Source of the DNA: Pseudoxanthomonas yeongjuensis
Lineage (GTDB): Bacteria > Pseudomonadota > Gammaproteobacteria > Xanthomonadales > Xanthomonadaceae
NCBI RefSeq assembly: GCF_010093345.1
Contig: NZ_PDWT01000003.1
Location: forward strand, 406,001-470,000
Direction of reading: 5' to 3'
DNA: 64,000 bases
In this document: positions 1 to 8,184 of the stretch, piece by piece
Position numbering within the stretch: the stretch's first letter is position 1
Layout: each line of letters starts with the position of its first letter
Program-made: the position numbers and the translations under genes
Notes under the pieces: generated by a model
Told to the model about the DNA's origin: nothing
Seen by the model: the letters and a program-made list of their open reading frames with translations, nothing else
The model's database searches: none

Positions 1-2
1 CC

Positions 3-593
3 GGGCCGATGTTCGCCTGCGATGCCGAAGGCGTGGAACCGGACCTGATGACCCTGGCCAAGGGCCTGACCGCAGGCTACATCCCGATGGGCGCGACCCT
101 GCTGTCGGACAAGGTATACGCCGGCATCGCCGACCACACGCCGCCCGGCGCGGTCGTCGGCCACGGCGCGACCTATTCGGGTCACCCGGTCGCCGCCGCG
201 GTCGCCCTGGAAGTGATTCGCCTGTACCAGGAAGGCGGATTGCTGGCGAACGGGGAAAAGGTCGCCGCGCATTTCGGCAGGGCGCTGGACGGCCTCGCCG
301 ACCACCCGCTGGTGGGCGAAGTGCGCTACCGTGGATTGCTTGGCGCGATCGAACTGGTCAGCGACAAGGCCGGCAAGCAGGGCTTCGATCCGAAGCTGGG
401 CCTGGCCGACAAGATCGGCGAAATCGCCTATCGCAACCGGCTGGTGTTCCGCTCCTTCTCGGACCAGATCCTCGGTTTCGCGCCCGCGCTGTGCATCACC
501 GAGGCGGAATGCGAATTGCTCGGCCAGCGTCTGCGCCACGTCCTCGACGAGGTACTCGCGCTGCCGGAAGTGCGCGCGGCGCTGAAGGCCTGA
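3..593 (+). CDS. Class III (aspartate family) aminotransferase, C-terminal part
   Basis: A PLP-dependent class III aminotransferase whose 5' end lies outside the window; the frame is open from base 3. The PLP-binding lysine sits in the motif TLAKGL (codon at 60-62), followed by the family's GYIPMGA segment and GHGATYSGHPVAAAVALEV. Members transfer an amino group from an omega-amino acid, amine or amino acid to pyruvate or 2-oxoglutarate in the cytoplasm. It ends about 90 bases before an Lrp regulator and upstream of a three-subunit dehydrogenase, which suggests it takes part in the same amine or amino-acid catabolic route. The substrate cannot be read from the sequence. Confidence 0.9.
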   Translation, partial: GPMFACDAEGVEPDLMTLAKGLTAGYIPMGATLLSDKVYAGIADHTPPGAVVGHGATYSGHPVAAAVALEVIRLYQEGGLLANGEKVAAHFGRALDGLADHPLVGEVRYRGLLGAIELVSDKAGKQGFDPKLGLADKIGEIAYRNRLVFRSFSDQILGFAPALCITEAECELLGQRLRHVLDEVLALPEVRAALKA

Positions 594-679
594 TCGGACA
601 TCTCCAGCGGTCATGGACGTTGACCTATTCGCTTCCCATAAACAGAATCATCGGCGTCCAATCTTCTCAGGCAACCAAC

Positions 680-1174
680 GTGGTCAATCTCTTCAAGCTG
701 GACCGCATCGATCTGCGCATCCTGGCCCATCTGCAGAAGAACGGCCGGATCACCAACGTCGAACTCTCCAACGCCGTGTGCCTGTCGCCCAGCCCCTGCC
801 TGGTCCGGGTCAAGCGGCTGGAGCAGGCCGGCTACATCACCAACTATTCGGCGCACATCGACCTGGCCAAGCTCGGCGACGTGCTGACGGTGTTCACCCA
901 GGTCACTCTCTCCGATCACCATGCCGAGGACTTCAGCCGCTTCGAGAGGTCCATCCGCCTGGTCGACGAAGTGATCGAGTGCCACCTGGTCAGCGGCGGC
1001 TACGACTACCTGCTCAAGTTCGTCGTCCGCGGCGTCAACCACTACCAGACGCTGATGGAAGAGCTGCTGGAACGCAACCTCGGCATCGAGAAGTACTTCA
1101 GCTACATCGTCATCAAGACGCCCTTCATCAAATCCCACTTGCCGATCGAACAGTTGTTCAGCCAACACCTCTAG
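680..1174 (+). CDS. Lrp/AsnC family transcriptional regulator
   Basis: A 164-residue Lrp/AsnC regulator. The N-terminus (KLDRIDLRILAHLQKNGRI) and the following helix-turn-helix (NVELSNAVCLSPSPCLVRV) are typical, and the C-terminal half is the RAM/AsnC ligand-binding domain (ECHLVSGGYDYLLKF). The start chosen is GTG at 680, because it gives the usual family length and places the HTH correctly; longer in-frame extensions overlap the aminotransferase gene. It probably senses an amino acid and controls the flanking aminotransferase and dehydrogenase genes, as DadR/BkdR-type regulators do for their neighbours. That role is inference from position. Confidence 0.88.
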   Translation: MVNLFKLDRIDLRILAHLQKNGRITNVELSNAVCLSPSPCLVRVKRLEQAGYITNYSAHIDLAKLGDVLTVFTQVTLSDHHAEDFSRFERSIRLVDEVIECHLVSGGYDYLLKFVVRGVNHYQTLMEELLERNLGIEKYFSYIVIKTPFIKSHLPIEQLFSQHL

Positions 1175-1180
1175 CCTTCC

Positions 1181-1552
1181 ATGACTCAGCCCAGTCCGAA
1201 CCCCAGGCCGCGATTCGTCCGCTTGTCGGAAACCGATCGCCCCACCATGAGTTTCTTCCTCGATGGTGAGCCGGCGTCGGCACTGCAAGACGACACCCTG
1301 CTGGTGGCGGTGCTGCAGAACCGCGGCAGCGTGCGCGCTTCGGAATTCGGCGACGGCAAGCGCGCCGGTTTCTGCCTGATGGGCGCCTGCCAGGATTGCT
1401 GGATCTGGGACGGCGCCGGCAAACGCGTGCGCGCATGCTCCACTCCGCTCGCCGAGGGCATGACGGTGTTCACCCATCCCCCGCACGACGACTGGAGCCT
1501 GATGACCGCCTTCTCCGCGCACCTGCAGGCCGGCGAAAAGGATTTCCCGTGA
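1181..1552 (+). CDS. (2Fe-2S)-binding small subunit of opine/HCN-synthase-type dehydrogenase
   Basis: A 123-residue plant-type ferredoxin-like subunit. Four cysteines (C65, C70, C73, C86) in the pattern C-x4-C-x2-C-x12-C (GFCLMGACQDCW, then RAC) fit a [2Fe-2S] centre. It matches the small subunit of heterotrimeric flavoenzymes such as opine oxidases, D-hydroxyproline dehydrogenase and HcnA of hydrogen cyanide synthase. The stop overlaps the GTG start of the next gene (GTGA at 1549-1552), so the two are translationally coupled. It would pass electrons from the flavin subunits to the respiratory chain. Confidence 0.88.
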   Translation: MTQPSPNPRPRFVRLSETDRPTMSFFLDGEPASALQDDTLLVAVLQNRGSVRASEFGDGKRAGFCLMGACQDCWIWDGAGKRVRACSTPLAEGMTVFTHPPHDDWSLMTAFSAHLQAGEKDFP

Positions 1553-2943
1553 GCGCCGCGCCGCGCATCATCGTGGTCGGCGCCGGCCCTGCCGGCGTGC
1601 GCGCCGCGCAGGCGCTGGTGGAAGCGGGCATTCGTCCGGTCGTCATCGACGAAGGCCAGCGTTCCGGCGGCCAGGTCTATCGCCGCCAGCCGGAAGGCTT
1701 CACCCGCAGCTACACGAAGCTGTACGGCAGCGAGGCCGGCAAGGCCGAATCGGTGCATCGCGATTTCGACGCCCTGCGCGAGCGCATCGACTACCGGCCC
1801 GACACGCTGGCCTGGAACCTGTCGGCCGGTGTCCTGCATGTCGTGCAGGACGGACGCGCGGCCAACCTGCCGTTCGATGCATTGCTCGTCTGCTGCGGCG
1901 CCACCGACCGGCTGATGCCGGTGCCCGGCTGGAACCGGGCCGGCTGCTACAGCCTGGGCGCATCGCAGATCGCACTGAAGGCGCAGGCCTGCGCGATCGG
2001 TTCGCAAGTCGTATTCATGGGCAGCGGGCCGCTGCTGTACCTGGTCGCCAGCCAGTACGTCGCCGCCGGCGCGACGGTCGTCGCCGTGCTCGACACGGCG
2101 CCGAAATACCCGTCGCTTGCGGCGCTGCGCGGACTTTTCGCACGCCCATCGCTGGCCCTGCGCGGACTGGGCCTGATCCGCGACCTGCGCAAGGCCGGGG
2201 TGGTCCTGCGCAAGGAAGTCGTGCCGCTGCGCATCGAAGGCGACGCGGAATCCGGCGTCAGCGCGGTGGTGGTGCGCAGTCCGCACGGCGAAGAACGCTT
2301 CGCCTGCGACGCAGTCGGCATGGGCTGGCATCTGCGCAGCGAATCCCAGCTCGCCGACCTGGGCCGTTGCGAATTCGTCTTCGACCGGGTCAGCCGGCAA
2401 TGGCTGCCGAAGGCGGACGCCGATGGCCGCAGCAGCGTGTCCGGCATCTATCTCGCCGGCGACGGAGTGCGCATCCTCGGCGCGGACGGTGCCGAAGCGG
2501 CCGGACGCCTGGCGGCGCTGGCCGCCTTGGCCGACCTGGATGTCGCCGGCGCCAGGACGCGTTACCAAGCCGAAGCGCCTTCGCTGCATGCGACGTTGCG
2601 CATCATGGCGCGCTTCCGCGAAGGGCTGGCGCGCGCTTTCCCGTGGCCGCACCAGTACGCCGCGCGACTGCCGGACGACACCGTGGTCTGCCGTTGCGAA
2701 GTGATCAGCGCCGGCGAACTGCGCAGTTGCGTGGGCGACAAGGAAGCGCACGAAGTCAATCGCGCCAAGGCCTTCAGCCGGGTCGGCATGGGCCGTTGCC
2801 AGGGCCGCTACTGCGGCCACGCATCCGCCGAGATCATCGCCGCCGCCAGCGGCCTGCCGGTCGAAGCGGTGGGCCGCATCCGCACGCAGGCGCCGGTGAA
2901 GCCGCTGCAGATGGACACGCTGGAAGCGGAGCCGAACCGATGA
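1549..2943 (+). CDS. FAD/NAD(P)-binding dehydrogenase alpha subunit with BFD-like [2Fe-2S] domain
   Basis: A 464-residue flavoprotein of the opine oxidase A / HcnB / hydroxyproline dehydrogenase alpha type. The N-terminal dinucleotide fold has GAGPAG near residue 11, and a second one lies around VVFMGSGPLLYL. The C-terminal domain carries the BFD-like cysteine pattern VCRC near residue 382 and CQGRYC near residue 416, which binds a [2Fe-2S] cluster. GTG at 1549 was chosen as start because upstream codons lie inside the ferredoxin gene and lack family similarity. Its TGA overlaps the next ATG (2940-2943). It forms the core of the heterotrimer with its two neighbours. Confidence 0.9.
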   Translation: MSAAPRIIVVGAGPAGVRAAQALVEAGIRPVVIDEGQRSGGQVYRRQPEGFTRSYTKLYGSEAGKAESVHRDFDALRERIDYRPDTLAWNLSAGVLHVVQDGRAANLPFDALLVCCGATDRLMPVPGWNRAGCYSLGASQIALKAQACAIGSQVVFMGSGPLLYLVASQYVAAGATVVAVLDTAPKYPSLAALRGLFARPSLALRGLGLIRDLRKAGVVLRKEVVPLRIEGDAESGVSAVVVRSPHGEERFACDAVGMGWHLRSESQLADLGRCEFVFDRVSRQWLPKADADGRSSVSGIYLAGDGVRILGADGAEAAGRLAALAALADLDVAGARTRYQAEAPSLHATLRIMARFREGLARAFPWPHQYAARLPDDTVVCRCEVISAGELRSCVGDKEAHEVNRAKAFSRVGMGRCQGRYCGHASAEIIAAASGLPVEAVGRIRTQAPVKPLQMDTLEAEPNR

Positions 2944-4079
2944 GCGCCCCCACCCGGACCGACGTGCTGGTGCTGGGCGGCGGCGCGATCGGCACGGCGA
3001 CGGCCTTCTTCCTGCGCCTGATGCACGAGCGTTCGGTGACTCTGCTCGAGCGCGAACTGGTCGGCCGCCAGGCCAGCGGCACCAATTTCGGCGGTGTGCG
3101 CCGCCAGGGCCGCACGCCGCAGCAGATGCCCATCGCGCACCTCGCGCTGCGCACCTGGAGCCGCGTGCGCGAACTGCTCGGCGAAGATCTGGAGTTCCGC
3201 CCCTACGGGCACCTGCGCGTGTGCTATTCGCAGGAACGCGCCGACGTGATGGCCGAGTACGCGCGCGACATCCGCCACGCCGGGCTGGAACTGACCTTGC
3301 TCACCCCGCGGCAGCTCAAGCGGCACGTCGGCATCTTCAGCGACAAGGTCGTGATGGGCTCGCTGTCGCCGGAAGACGGTCACGCCAACCCTCGTATCGC
3401 CGCACCGGCGTTCGCGCGCGCGGCGCGCCGACTGGGCGTGGAGCTGCACGAGCACACCGAAGTCGCCCACATCGAACGCGATGGCAGCGGCTTCCTTGCC
3501 ACCTGCATCGACGGCCGCCAATGGCGCAGCGAACAGCTGGTGGTGTGTTGCGGCGCGTGGTCGAGCAGGCTCAGCGAACAGTTCGGCGAGCCCGCGCCAC
3601 TGGAATTCCGCGCGCCGTCGATGGCGGTGACCGAACCGTTGCCGTACCGTTCGGGCCCGATGATCGCGGTGAACTCCGGACTGATCGACGAGGTGATGTA
3701 CTTCCGCCAGATCGAACGCGGCAATATCGTGATCGGCGGCGGCCGCCGCGCCGAAGTCGACCTGGACAACGCCCGCGCCCACGTCAACCCCGACAACATC
3801 CTGCGCCAGTTCCGCGAGCTGCAACGCCTCGTGCCCGCGTTCGCGCGGGTGCAACTGATCCGCGTGTGGAGCGGCGTTGAGAGCTACCTGCCGGACAACA
3901 AGCCGGTGATGGGCGCCAGCGCCAGGGTCGATGGCCTGTACTACGCCTTCGGCTTCTGCGGCGAAGGCTTCGCCATCAGCCCCGGCGTGGGCGAAGTGAT
4001 GGCCGACCTGATCGCCAGGGGACGCAGCGACATCGACCTGTCGCCTTACGACATCGCGCGCTTCGCCACCGCGACGTGA
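2940..4079 (+). CDS. FAD-dependent (DAO family) dehydrogenase beta subunit
   Basis: A 379-residue FAD oxidoreductase of the D-amino-acid oxidase/sarcosine oxidase fold, the catalytic subunit of opine-oxidase-type complexes. The FAD motif GGGAIGTATAF is at residues 13-23, GTNFGGVRRQG follows, and the C-terminal FAD contact GFCGEGFAISPGVGEVMADL is intact. It oxidises the C-N bond of a secondary amine or amino acid (opine, hydroxyproline, glycine in HcnC). At 379 residues it is shorter than HcnC as I recall it (about 420), so an opine- or imino-acid-type substrate seems likelier than glycine, but this is not decisive. Confidence 0.9.
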   Translation: MSAPTRTDVLVLGGGAIGTATAFFLRLMHERSVTLLERELVGRQASGTNFGGVRRQGRTPQQMPIAHLALRTWSRVRELLGEDLEFRPYGHLRVCYSQERADVMAEYARDIRHAGLELTLLTPRQLKRHVGIFSDKVVMGSLSPEDGHANPRIAAPAFARAARRLGVELHEHTEVAHIERDGSGFLATCIDGRQWRSEQLVVCCGAWSSRLSEQFGEPAPLEFRAPSMAVTEPLPYRSGPMIAVNSGLIDEVMYFRQIERGNIVIGGGRRAEVDLDNARAHVNPDNILRQFRELQRLVPAFARVQLIRVWSGVESYLPDNKPVMGASARVDGLYYAFGFCGEGFAISPGVGEVMADLIARGRSDIDLSPYDIARFATAT

Positions 4080-4191
4080 CCCCGCCGGCGGCGAAATGTT
4101 CTGCTGCCGGCACCTGCACAACCTCACGATCTACCGCGCTCCGCGGGCATAGCAGCATCACCGTCGCCAGCGCCGGGTTTAGGCTCAAGCG

Positions 4192-4596
4192 ATGCATAAC
4201 TCCGGTCCCGATGAGCCCCATTGCCTCCCGGCGCTGACCCGCGTGACCGATCACGTGAAGCGCCATCTCGCCGAACGCCTGTCGCTGCGGACCCTGGCTG
4301 AACTGGCGGGTCTCAGTCCATGGCGTTTCTCCATCGTCTTCCGCCAGCACATGGGCGTGCCGCCGCACCGCTACATCAGCCTGTGCCGGATCGAGCACGC
4401 GCGCGAATTGCTGCAACAGGGCGTATCCGCCGCCACGGTGGCCGATGCCTGCGGCTTTTACGACCAGAGCCATTTCACCCGCCATTTCAAGCATCATTGC
4501 GGCATGACCCCCGGACAATACGCACTGCAGCCGGCCAGCGCGGTGCCGGCATCGCTCCCGGCCGGGCCTGCGATGCAGATGGCCCGGTCTGTGTGA
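4192..4596 (+). CDS. AraC family transcriptional regulator (DNA-binding domain only)
   Basis: A 134-residue protein consisting almost only of the AraC/XylS double helix-turn-helix: SLRTLAELAGLSPWRFSIVF for the first HTH and AATVADACGFYDQSHFTRHF for the second, then GMTPGQY. It lacks a ligand-binding domain, like MarA/SoxS-type stand-alone activators. It sits downstream of the dehydrogenase genes and directly upstream of the amidohydrolase gene on the same strand; a GTG that could start the latter overlaps its stop (4593-4596). It may control this cluster; its inducer is unknown. Confidence 0.88.
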   Translation: MHNSGPDEPHCLPALTRVTDHVKRHLAERLSLRTLAELAGLSPWRFSIVFRQHMGVPPHRYISLCRIEHARELLQQGVSAATVADACGFYDQSHFTRHFKHHCGMTPGQYALQPASAVPASLPAGPAMQMARSV

Positions 4597-4637
4597 GCGC
4601 CCTCATTCCCCTCCCCTCCCCATCGCCCGCCATTCCC

Positions 4638-5816
4638 GTGAACACCACCATCCCCTTCGCCGACCTGCTGCCAGATCTGCTGGAACTGCGTCACGACCTG
4701 CACGCGCATCCCGAGCTGGCGTTCGCCGAGCACCGCACCGCCGCGCGGGTCGCCGAGGCGATGCGCGGACTCGGGCTGGAAGTGACCACCGGCATCGGCG
4801 GCACCGGCGTGGTCGCGACGCTTCGCAACGGCGGCAGTCGGCGCAGCATCGGCCTGCGCGCCGACATGGACGCGCTGCCCATCGTCGAAACCAGCGGTCT
4901 GCCCCATGCCAGCCGGCACCCCGGCGCGCACCACGGTTGCGGTCACGATGGCCACACCACGATGCTGGTCGGCGCGGCGCGCCACCTGGCGCGCACCCGC
5001 GACTTCGACGGCATCGTGCATTTCATCTTCCAGCCCGCCGAGGAAGGCCAGGGCGGCGCCGATGCGATGATCAAGGATGGGTTGTTCGAACGTTTCCCCT
5101 GCGATGCGGTATACGCACTGCACAACTGGCCCTCGCTGCCGCTGGGCACCGCGCAGACGCGGCCGGGGCCGATCATGGCCGCCGCCGACCGCTTCGAGAT
5201 CGTCGTGCAGGGCCGTGGCGGGCATGCCGCGTTCCCGCAGACCACGCCCGACGCGATCCTTGCGGCCAGCCACCTGGTCCTGCAGCTCAACACCATCGTC
5301 GCGCGCGATATCGACCCGACCGAATCGGCGGTGCTGTCGGTGACCAAAGTCGAAGGCGGCCACGCGCACAACGTGCTGCCCGCCAGGGTCGTCGTGATCG
5401 GCACCGTGCGCAGCTTCAATCCGCAGGTGCAGGACCGGATCGAGGCGCGGCTGCGCGAAGTCGCCGCCGGCGTGGCCGCTTCCACCGGCACGCGCATGGA
5501 GATCGACTACCTGCGTTACTACCCCGCCACCATCAACAGCGCCGACGAAGCCGCCATCGCGCTCGCCGCCGCCGCGGCCGCGGGCCTGAAATCCGCAATG
5601 GCGCCGGCACCGGCATTCACCTCGGAAGACTTCGCCTTCATGCTGCAGGCACGTCCCGGCGCCTATCTATGGCTGGGCCAGGGCCGCGCCGATCCCGGCG
5701 CGGACGGCGAACATCCCCTGCACCATCCCGGCTACGACTTCAACGACGACGCATTGCCGCTCGGCATCGCCTGGTTCGCCGCGCTGGTCGAACGCCAGTT
5801 GCCCGCGGCCAGCTGA
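4638..5816 (+). CDS. M20 family amidohydrolase (hippurate hydrolase/aminoacylase type)
   Basis: A 392-residue M20D metallopeptidase-family amidohydrolase that hydrolyses N-acyl amino acids or related amides. Metal ligands are in GLRADMDALPI (about residue 73), HHGCGHDGHTT (about 98-108), QPAEEGQGG (about 131) and the C-terminal LHHPGYDFNDDALPLG. The dimerisation domain starts at GRGGHAAFPQTTPDA. The start used is GTG 4638, which leaves a normal-length N-terminus before LRHDLHAHPELAF; GTG 4593, overlapping the AraC stop, would add 15 residues. Context suggests it releases the amino acid or amine used by the upstream enzymes. Confidence 0.9.
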   Translation: MNTTIPFADLLPDLLELRHDLHAHPELAFAEHRTAARVAEAMRGLGLEVTTGIGGTGVVATLRNGGSRRSIGLRADMDALPIVETSGLPHASRHPGAHHGCGHDGHTTMLVGAARHLARTRDFDGIVHFIFQPAEEGQGGADAMIKDGLFERFPCDAVYALHNWPSLPLGTAQTRPGPIMAAADRFEIVVQGRGGHAAFPQTTPDAILAASHLVLQLNTIVARDIDPTESAVLSVTKVEGGHAHNVLPARVVVIGTVRSFNPQVQDRIEARLREVAAGVAASTGTRMEIDYLRYYPATINSADEAAIALAAAAAAGLKSAMAPAPAFTSEDFAFMLQARPGAYLWLGQGRADPGADGEHPLHHPGYDFNDDALPLGIAWFAALVERQLPAAS

Positions 5817-5870
5817 AGCCGGCGCGACCGCAACGCGGTTCCCGCGGCGCACCCAGCGCGCATCGCCGCA

Positions 5871-6575
5871 TCAAGCCGGGCGCCAGATCGCGTAAGCCTT
5901 GTGCACGTGGACCTTGCTGTCCCAACTGCATTCGGCGTCCTGCCGGACCAGGAAGATGTCTCCGCGGACGAACGTGGCCTGCGCGCCGACCGCATCTTCG
6001 AAGCTCACTTCGCCTTCCAGCAGGTACATCAGTTCGTAATGGCGATAACGCATGGCCCGCCGCGCATAGGGTGTGGAGTCCCATGTCCCGCAGACGAACT
6101 CCCCGTCCGTCGAACGGTAGTCGGTGAAGTTCCTGCACGCGGGCGTCGGCGTCGTCAGCAGTTCGGCCAACGGAGCGCCGGAGGGAACGAGTTCCGCCTC
6201 GTAGTCGATCGGGACGATACCTGCGCCGTCGCCGGGCTGCGCGCGGTAGCGCATGAAAACCAGCAAGGCCTGCGTGTCGGCCTCCCAGCGCACGGCGCTT
6301 CCGCAGCGGATCACCGCGGACTGCCCCGGCGCGAGCGACAGGATCGCGCCATCGCCATGCAACGCGACGGTGCCGTCGCAAACGATCACGAACTCGTCGG
6401 CGTCCATCGTCTCCGAGTGCCGACCCGGCTCGACATGCAACGCGCCCACCGATACCGGACCCGGCGGCAGCGGCAGGTATCGACGCGCCAATGGCGCTTC
6501 GCCAGCGGGTGGATGCGAAGTCCTGGCGAACCGTTGGAGATCGATGAACGATGGCACTTCGGCGGGAGTCTTCAT
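5871..6575 (-). CDS. Bicupin protein (cupin_3/DUF861-like)
   Basis: A 234-residue protein with two cupin halves. The N-terminal half has ETMDADEFVIVCDGTVALHGDG and LAPGQSAVIRCGSAVRW; the C-terminal half has RYRHYELMYLLEGEVSFEDAVG and FVRGDIFLVRQDAECSW. This arrangement resembles cupin_3 proteins related to ureidoglycine aminohydrolase and to small-molecule binding regulators; the usual histidine ligands are only partly kept, so catalysis is uncertain. It is convergent with the amidohydrolase gene 54 bases away and may act on the same pool of compounds. Confidence 0.8.
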   Translation of the reverse strand: MKTPAEVPSFIDLQRFARTSHPPAGEAPLARRYLPLPPGPVSVGALHVEPGRHSETMDADEFVIVCDGTVALHGDGAILSLAPGQSAVIRCGSAVRWEADTQALLVFMRYRAQPGDGAGIVPIDYEAELVPSGAPLAELLTTPTPACRNFTDYRSTDGEFVCGTWDSTPYARRAMRYRHYELMYLLEGEVSFEDAVGAQATFVRGDIFLVRQDAECSWDSKVHVHKAYAIWRPA

Positions 6576-7182
6576 GCGGAATTCTTGCGGACGGCGAAAG
6601 GCCGGATATCTACCGCAAGATTACGTGCAGCCAGCAAGCGGAAACTGCTGAAATCATCGGCATGTATCGGATGGGATCGCGGTCCGCAGGCCTTTTTCCG
6701 CACATCGCCGCCCGAAGCGATGGAAAGCCATGCGCATCGATACGTGTGCTCCCCCCTTGCCTTGCCTAGACCGTCCGATTCAATCCGGGCGAATGGACAT
6801 TGCATATGGCGCGATCCCCTCGCGTCTCGGATGCCGATCCGGGCCTGCGCCTGGTCATGGCCGCTGCCAAGCGAACAGTTCGAAAGCGGTGGTCGCCCAG
6901 AACGCCACGGCCGCCATAACCAGCCACCATTCGACTCTCGTCGGCAGAACATCCCCCTTGTGCCGCAGGTATTCCAGGGCCACGGCACAGCAGAGGCTGC
7001 AGCGGGCGCGAATCGAAAATAGCGTTCTGATGACTCCCCTCCCCGGACCCCGACCTCAGGCCTCATTCTGGATTGCCGCCTCGTTGCGCAGCAACGTAAA
7101 TAATTCACACGCCTCGTGGTTAGCCGCTCGCCCGGCTAAACTCACTCTCGGCAAATCCCGTCAAAAAGCAGGTTTGGGTCCC
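6576..7182. other. Intergenic region between cupin and Crp/Fnr genes
   Basis: About 600 bases that lack a convincing long gene. Candidate frames on both strands have biased composition without recognisable domains. The only coding-like stretch is the short tryptophan-rich minus-strand frame at 6855-6983, listed separately. The part next to 7183 is AT-richer (aacgtaaataattcac around 7094) and should hold the promoter of the Crp/Fnr gene, but no clear -35/-10 pair stands out. Confidence 0.5.
6855..6983 (-). CDS. Possible small membrane protein (42 aa)
   Basis: A short open frame from a GTG (6983) to TGA (6855) that reads as one tryptophan-rich membrane segment, including VEWWLVMAAVAFWATTAFEL and ending FAWQRP. 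A charged stretch (EYLRHKGDVLPTRVE) precedes the helix. The frame stays open upstream (CSLCCAVALEYL) but lacks a better start codon and an obvious ribosome binding site. It resembles stress-induced single-pass small proteins in layout only; no family was recognised. It could equally be a chance frame in GC-rich DNA. Confidence 0.25.
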   Translation of the reverse strand: MALEYLRHKGDVLPTRVEWWLVMAAVAFWATTAFELFAWQRP

Positions 7183-7818
7183 ATGGAGCTTGATCGATCT
7201 GAGCCTTTACCCCCAGACCTTCTGGCCGAACTCGCCGAGCGCGGCGAAGTCCGGATCTTTGCCCGCAACCAGAAGGTCATCGCGGAGGGTGAGCGGTCCG
7301 ATTGCCTGTATGTCCTGGTCTCCGGCGAACTGAAGGTCTATACGCAGGACGAGCGGGGACGCGAGCTGGTTTACAACGTTCTGCGGGCAGGCGAGCTCTT
7401 TGGCGAGCTCTTCCTGGACGGGGATGTGCGATCGGCCTCCGTCAGCGCCCTGACCGAAGCGCACTGCATCGTCGTGGACCAGGCGTTGACGCACGGTTTG
7501 ATCAGATCGTATCCGGCCTTCGCTGAATTTCTTATCCGCAAACTCATCGCGCGAGTGCGCCACGCAACCCAGCTCAGCAAGCGGCTGGCGCTGAATGACG
7601 TATTCGAGCGCACGGTTGCACTGCTTGAGCAAGCGGCCCGACCCAACAATGGGGTCCGCCTCATACCCGCAGCGCTTACCCAGCAAGAGATCGCCAACCG
7701 CATAGGTGCGACCCGGGAAATGGTCAACCACGTGATCGGAGAGCTGACCCGCGGCGGTTTCCTTGAACGGAACGAGAAAAGAGAGCTGATTATCACCAGG
7801 GAACTGCCCAGGCGCTGA
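7183..7818 (+). CDS. Crp/Fnr family transcriptional regulator
   Basis: A 211-residue cyclic-nucleotide-domain regulator. The effector domain contains LYVLVSGELKVYT and GELFGELFLDGDVRSASV, which keeps the glutamate and the arginine-serine pair used by Crp to hold the nucleotide phosphate. The C-terminal HTH_Crp has LTQQEIANRIGATREMVNHVIGEL. No N-terminal cysteine cluster is present, so it is not an oxygen-sensing Fnr. ATG 7183 is chosen because the effector domain begins shortly after it. It is monocistronic and stands next to accessory DNA, so its targets cannot be guessed. Confidence 0.9.
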   Translation: MELDRSEPLPPDLLAELAERGEVRIFARNQKVIAEGERSDCLYVLVSGELKVYTQDERGRELVYNVLRAGELFGELFLDGDVRSASVSALTEAHCIVVDQALTHGLIRSYPAFAEFLIRKLIARVRHATQLSKRLALNDVFERTVALLEQAARPNNGVRLIPAALTQQEIANRIGATREMVNHVIGELTRGGFLERNEKRELIITRELPRR

Positions 7819-8184
7819 TGCGGAAGTCAGGCCCGGCAGCAGTACCGCCATTCGCAGGACCTGGACGCAGATAGGGCATTAAGCTCGCCGCACGTCTATT
7901 CAGTGCGCTCCTCCTGCGTCTCGCCTCGGCCCTCCATGATCGCCCCACCTCACAGGATCATCCGCAGCCGCTCCCTGGAGTCGCAACGAGGTTCCGAGCA
8001 GCCAATGCCTCAACCACGGCTGGCGCCAGCGCATTCTCCGCATAAAACTTCGCCAGAGACACCGCACGCCATGTCGGGTCGCCAAGGTGTAGGCCCGAGA
8101 TTGCGACTCGGAGGCGATCTCCGCCTGGAAGGTATCGAGATACGCCTGCAAAGCGCAGGCACCGCCGCGTGCCCTGAAACAAAG
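7819..8184. other. Intergenic/degraded region upstream of recombinase remnant
   Basis: No intact gene is visible. On the minus strand around 7958-8155 two adjacent frames read coding-like (ALQAYLDTFQAEIASES in one, LGDPTWRAVSLAKFYAENAL in the next), as if a single gene had suffered a frameshift, but no family could be named and the stretch is only about 200 bases. It may be a relic left beside the recombinase remnant. Confidence 0.3.
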
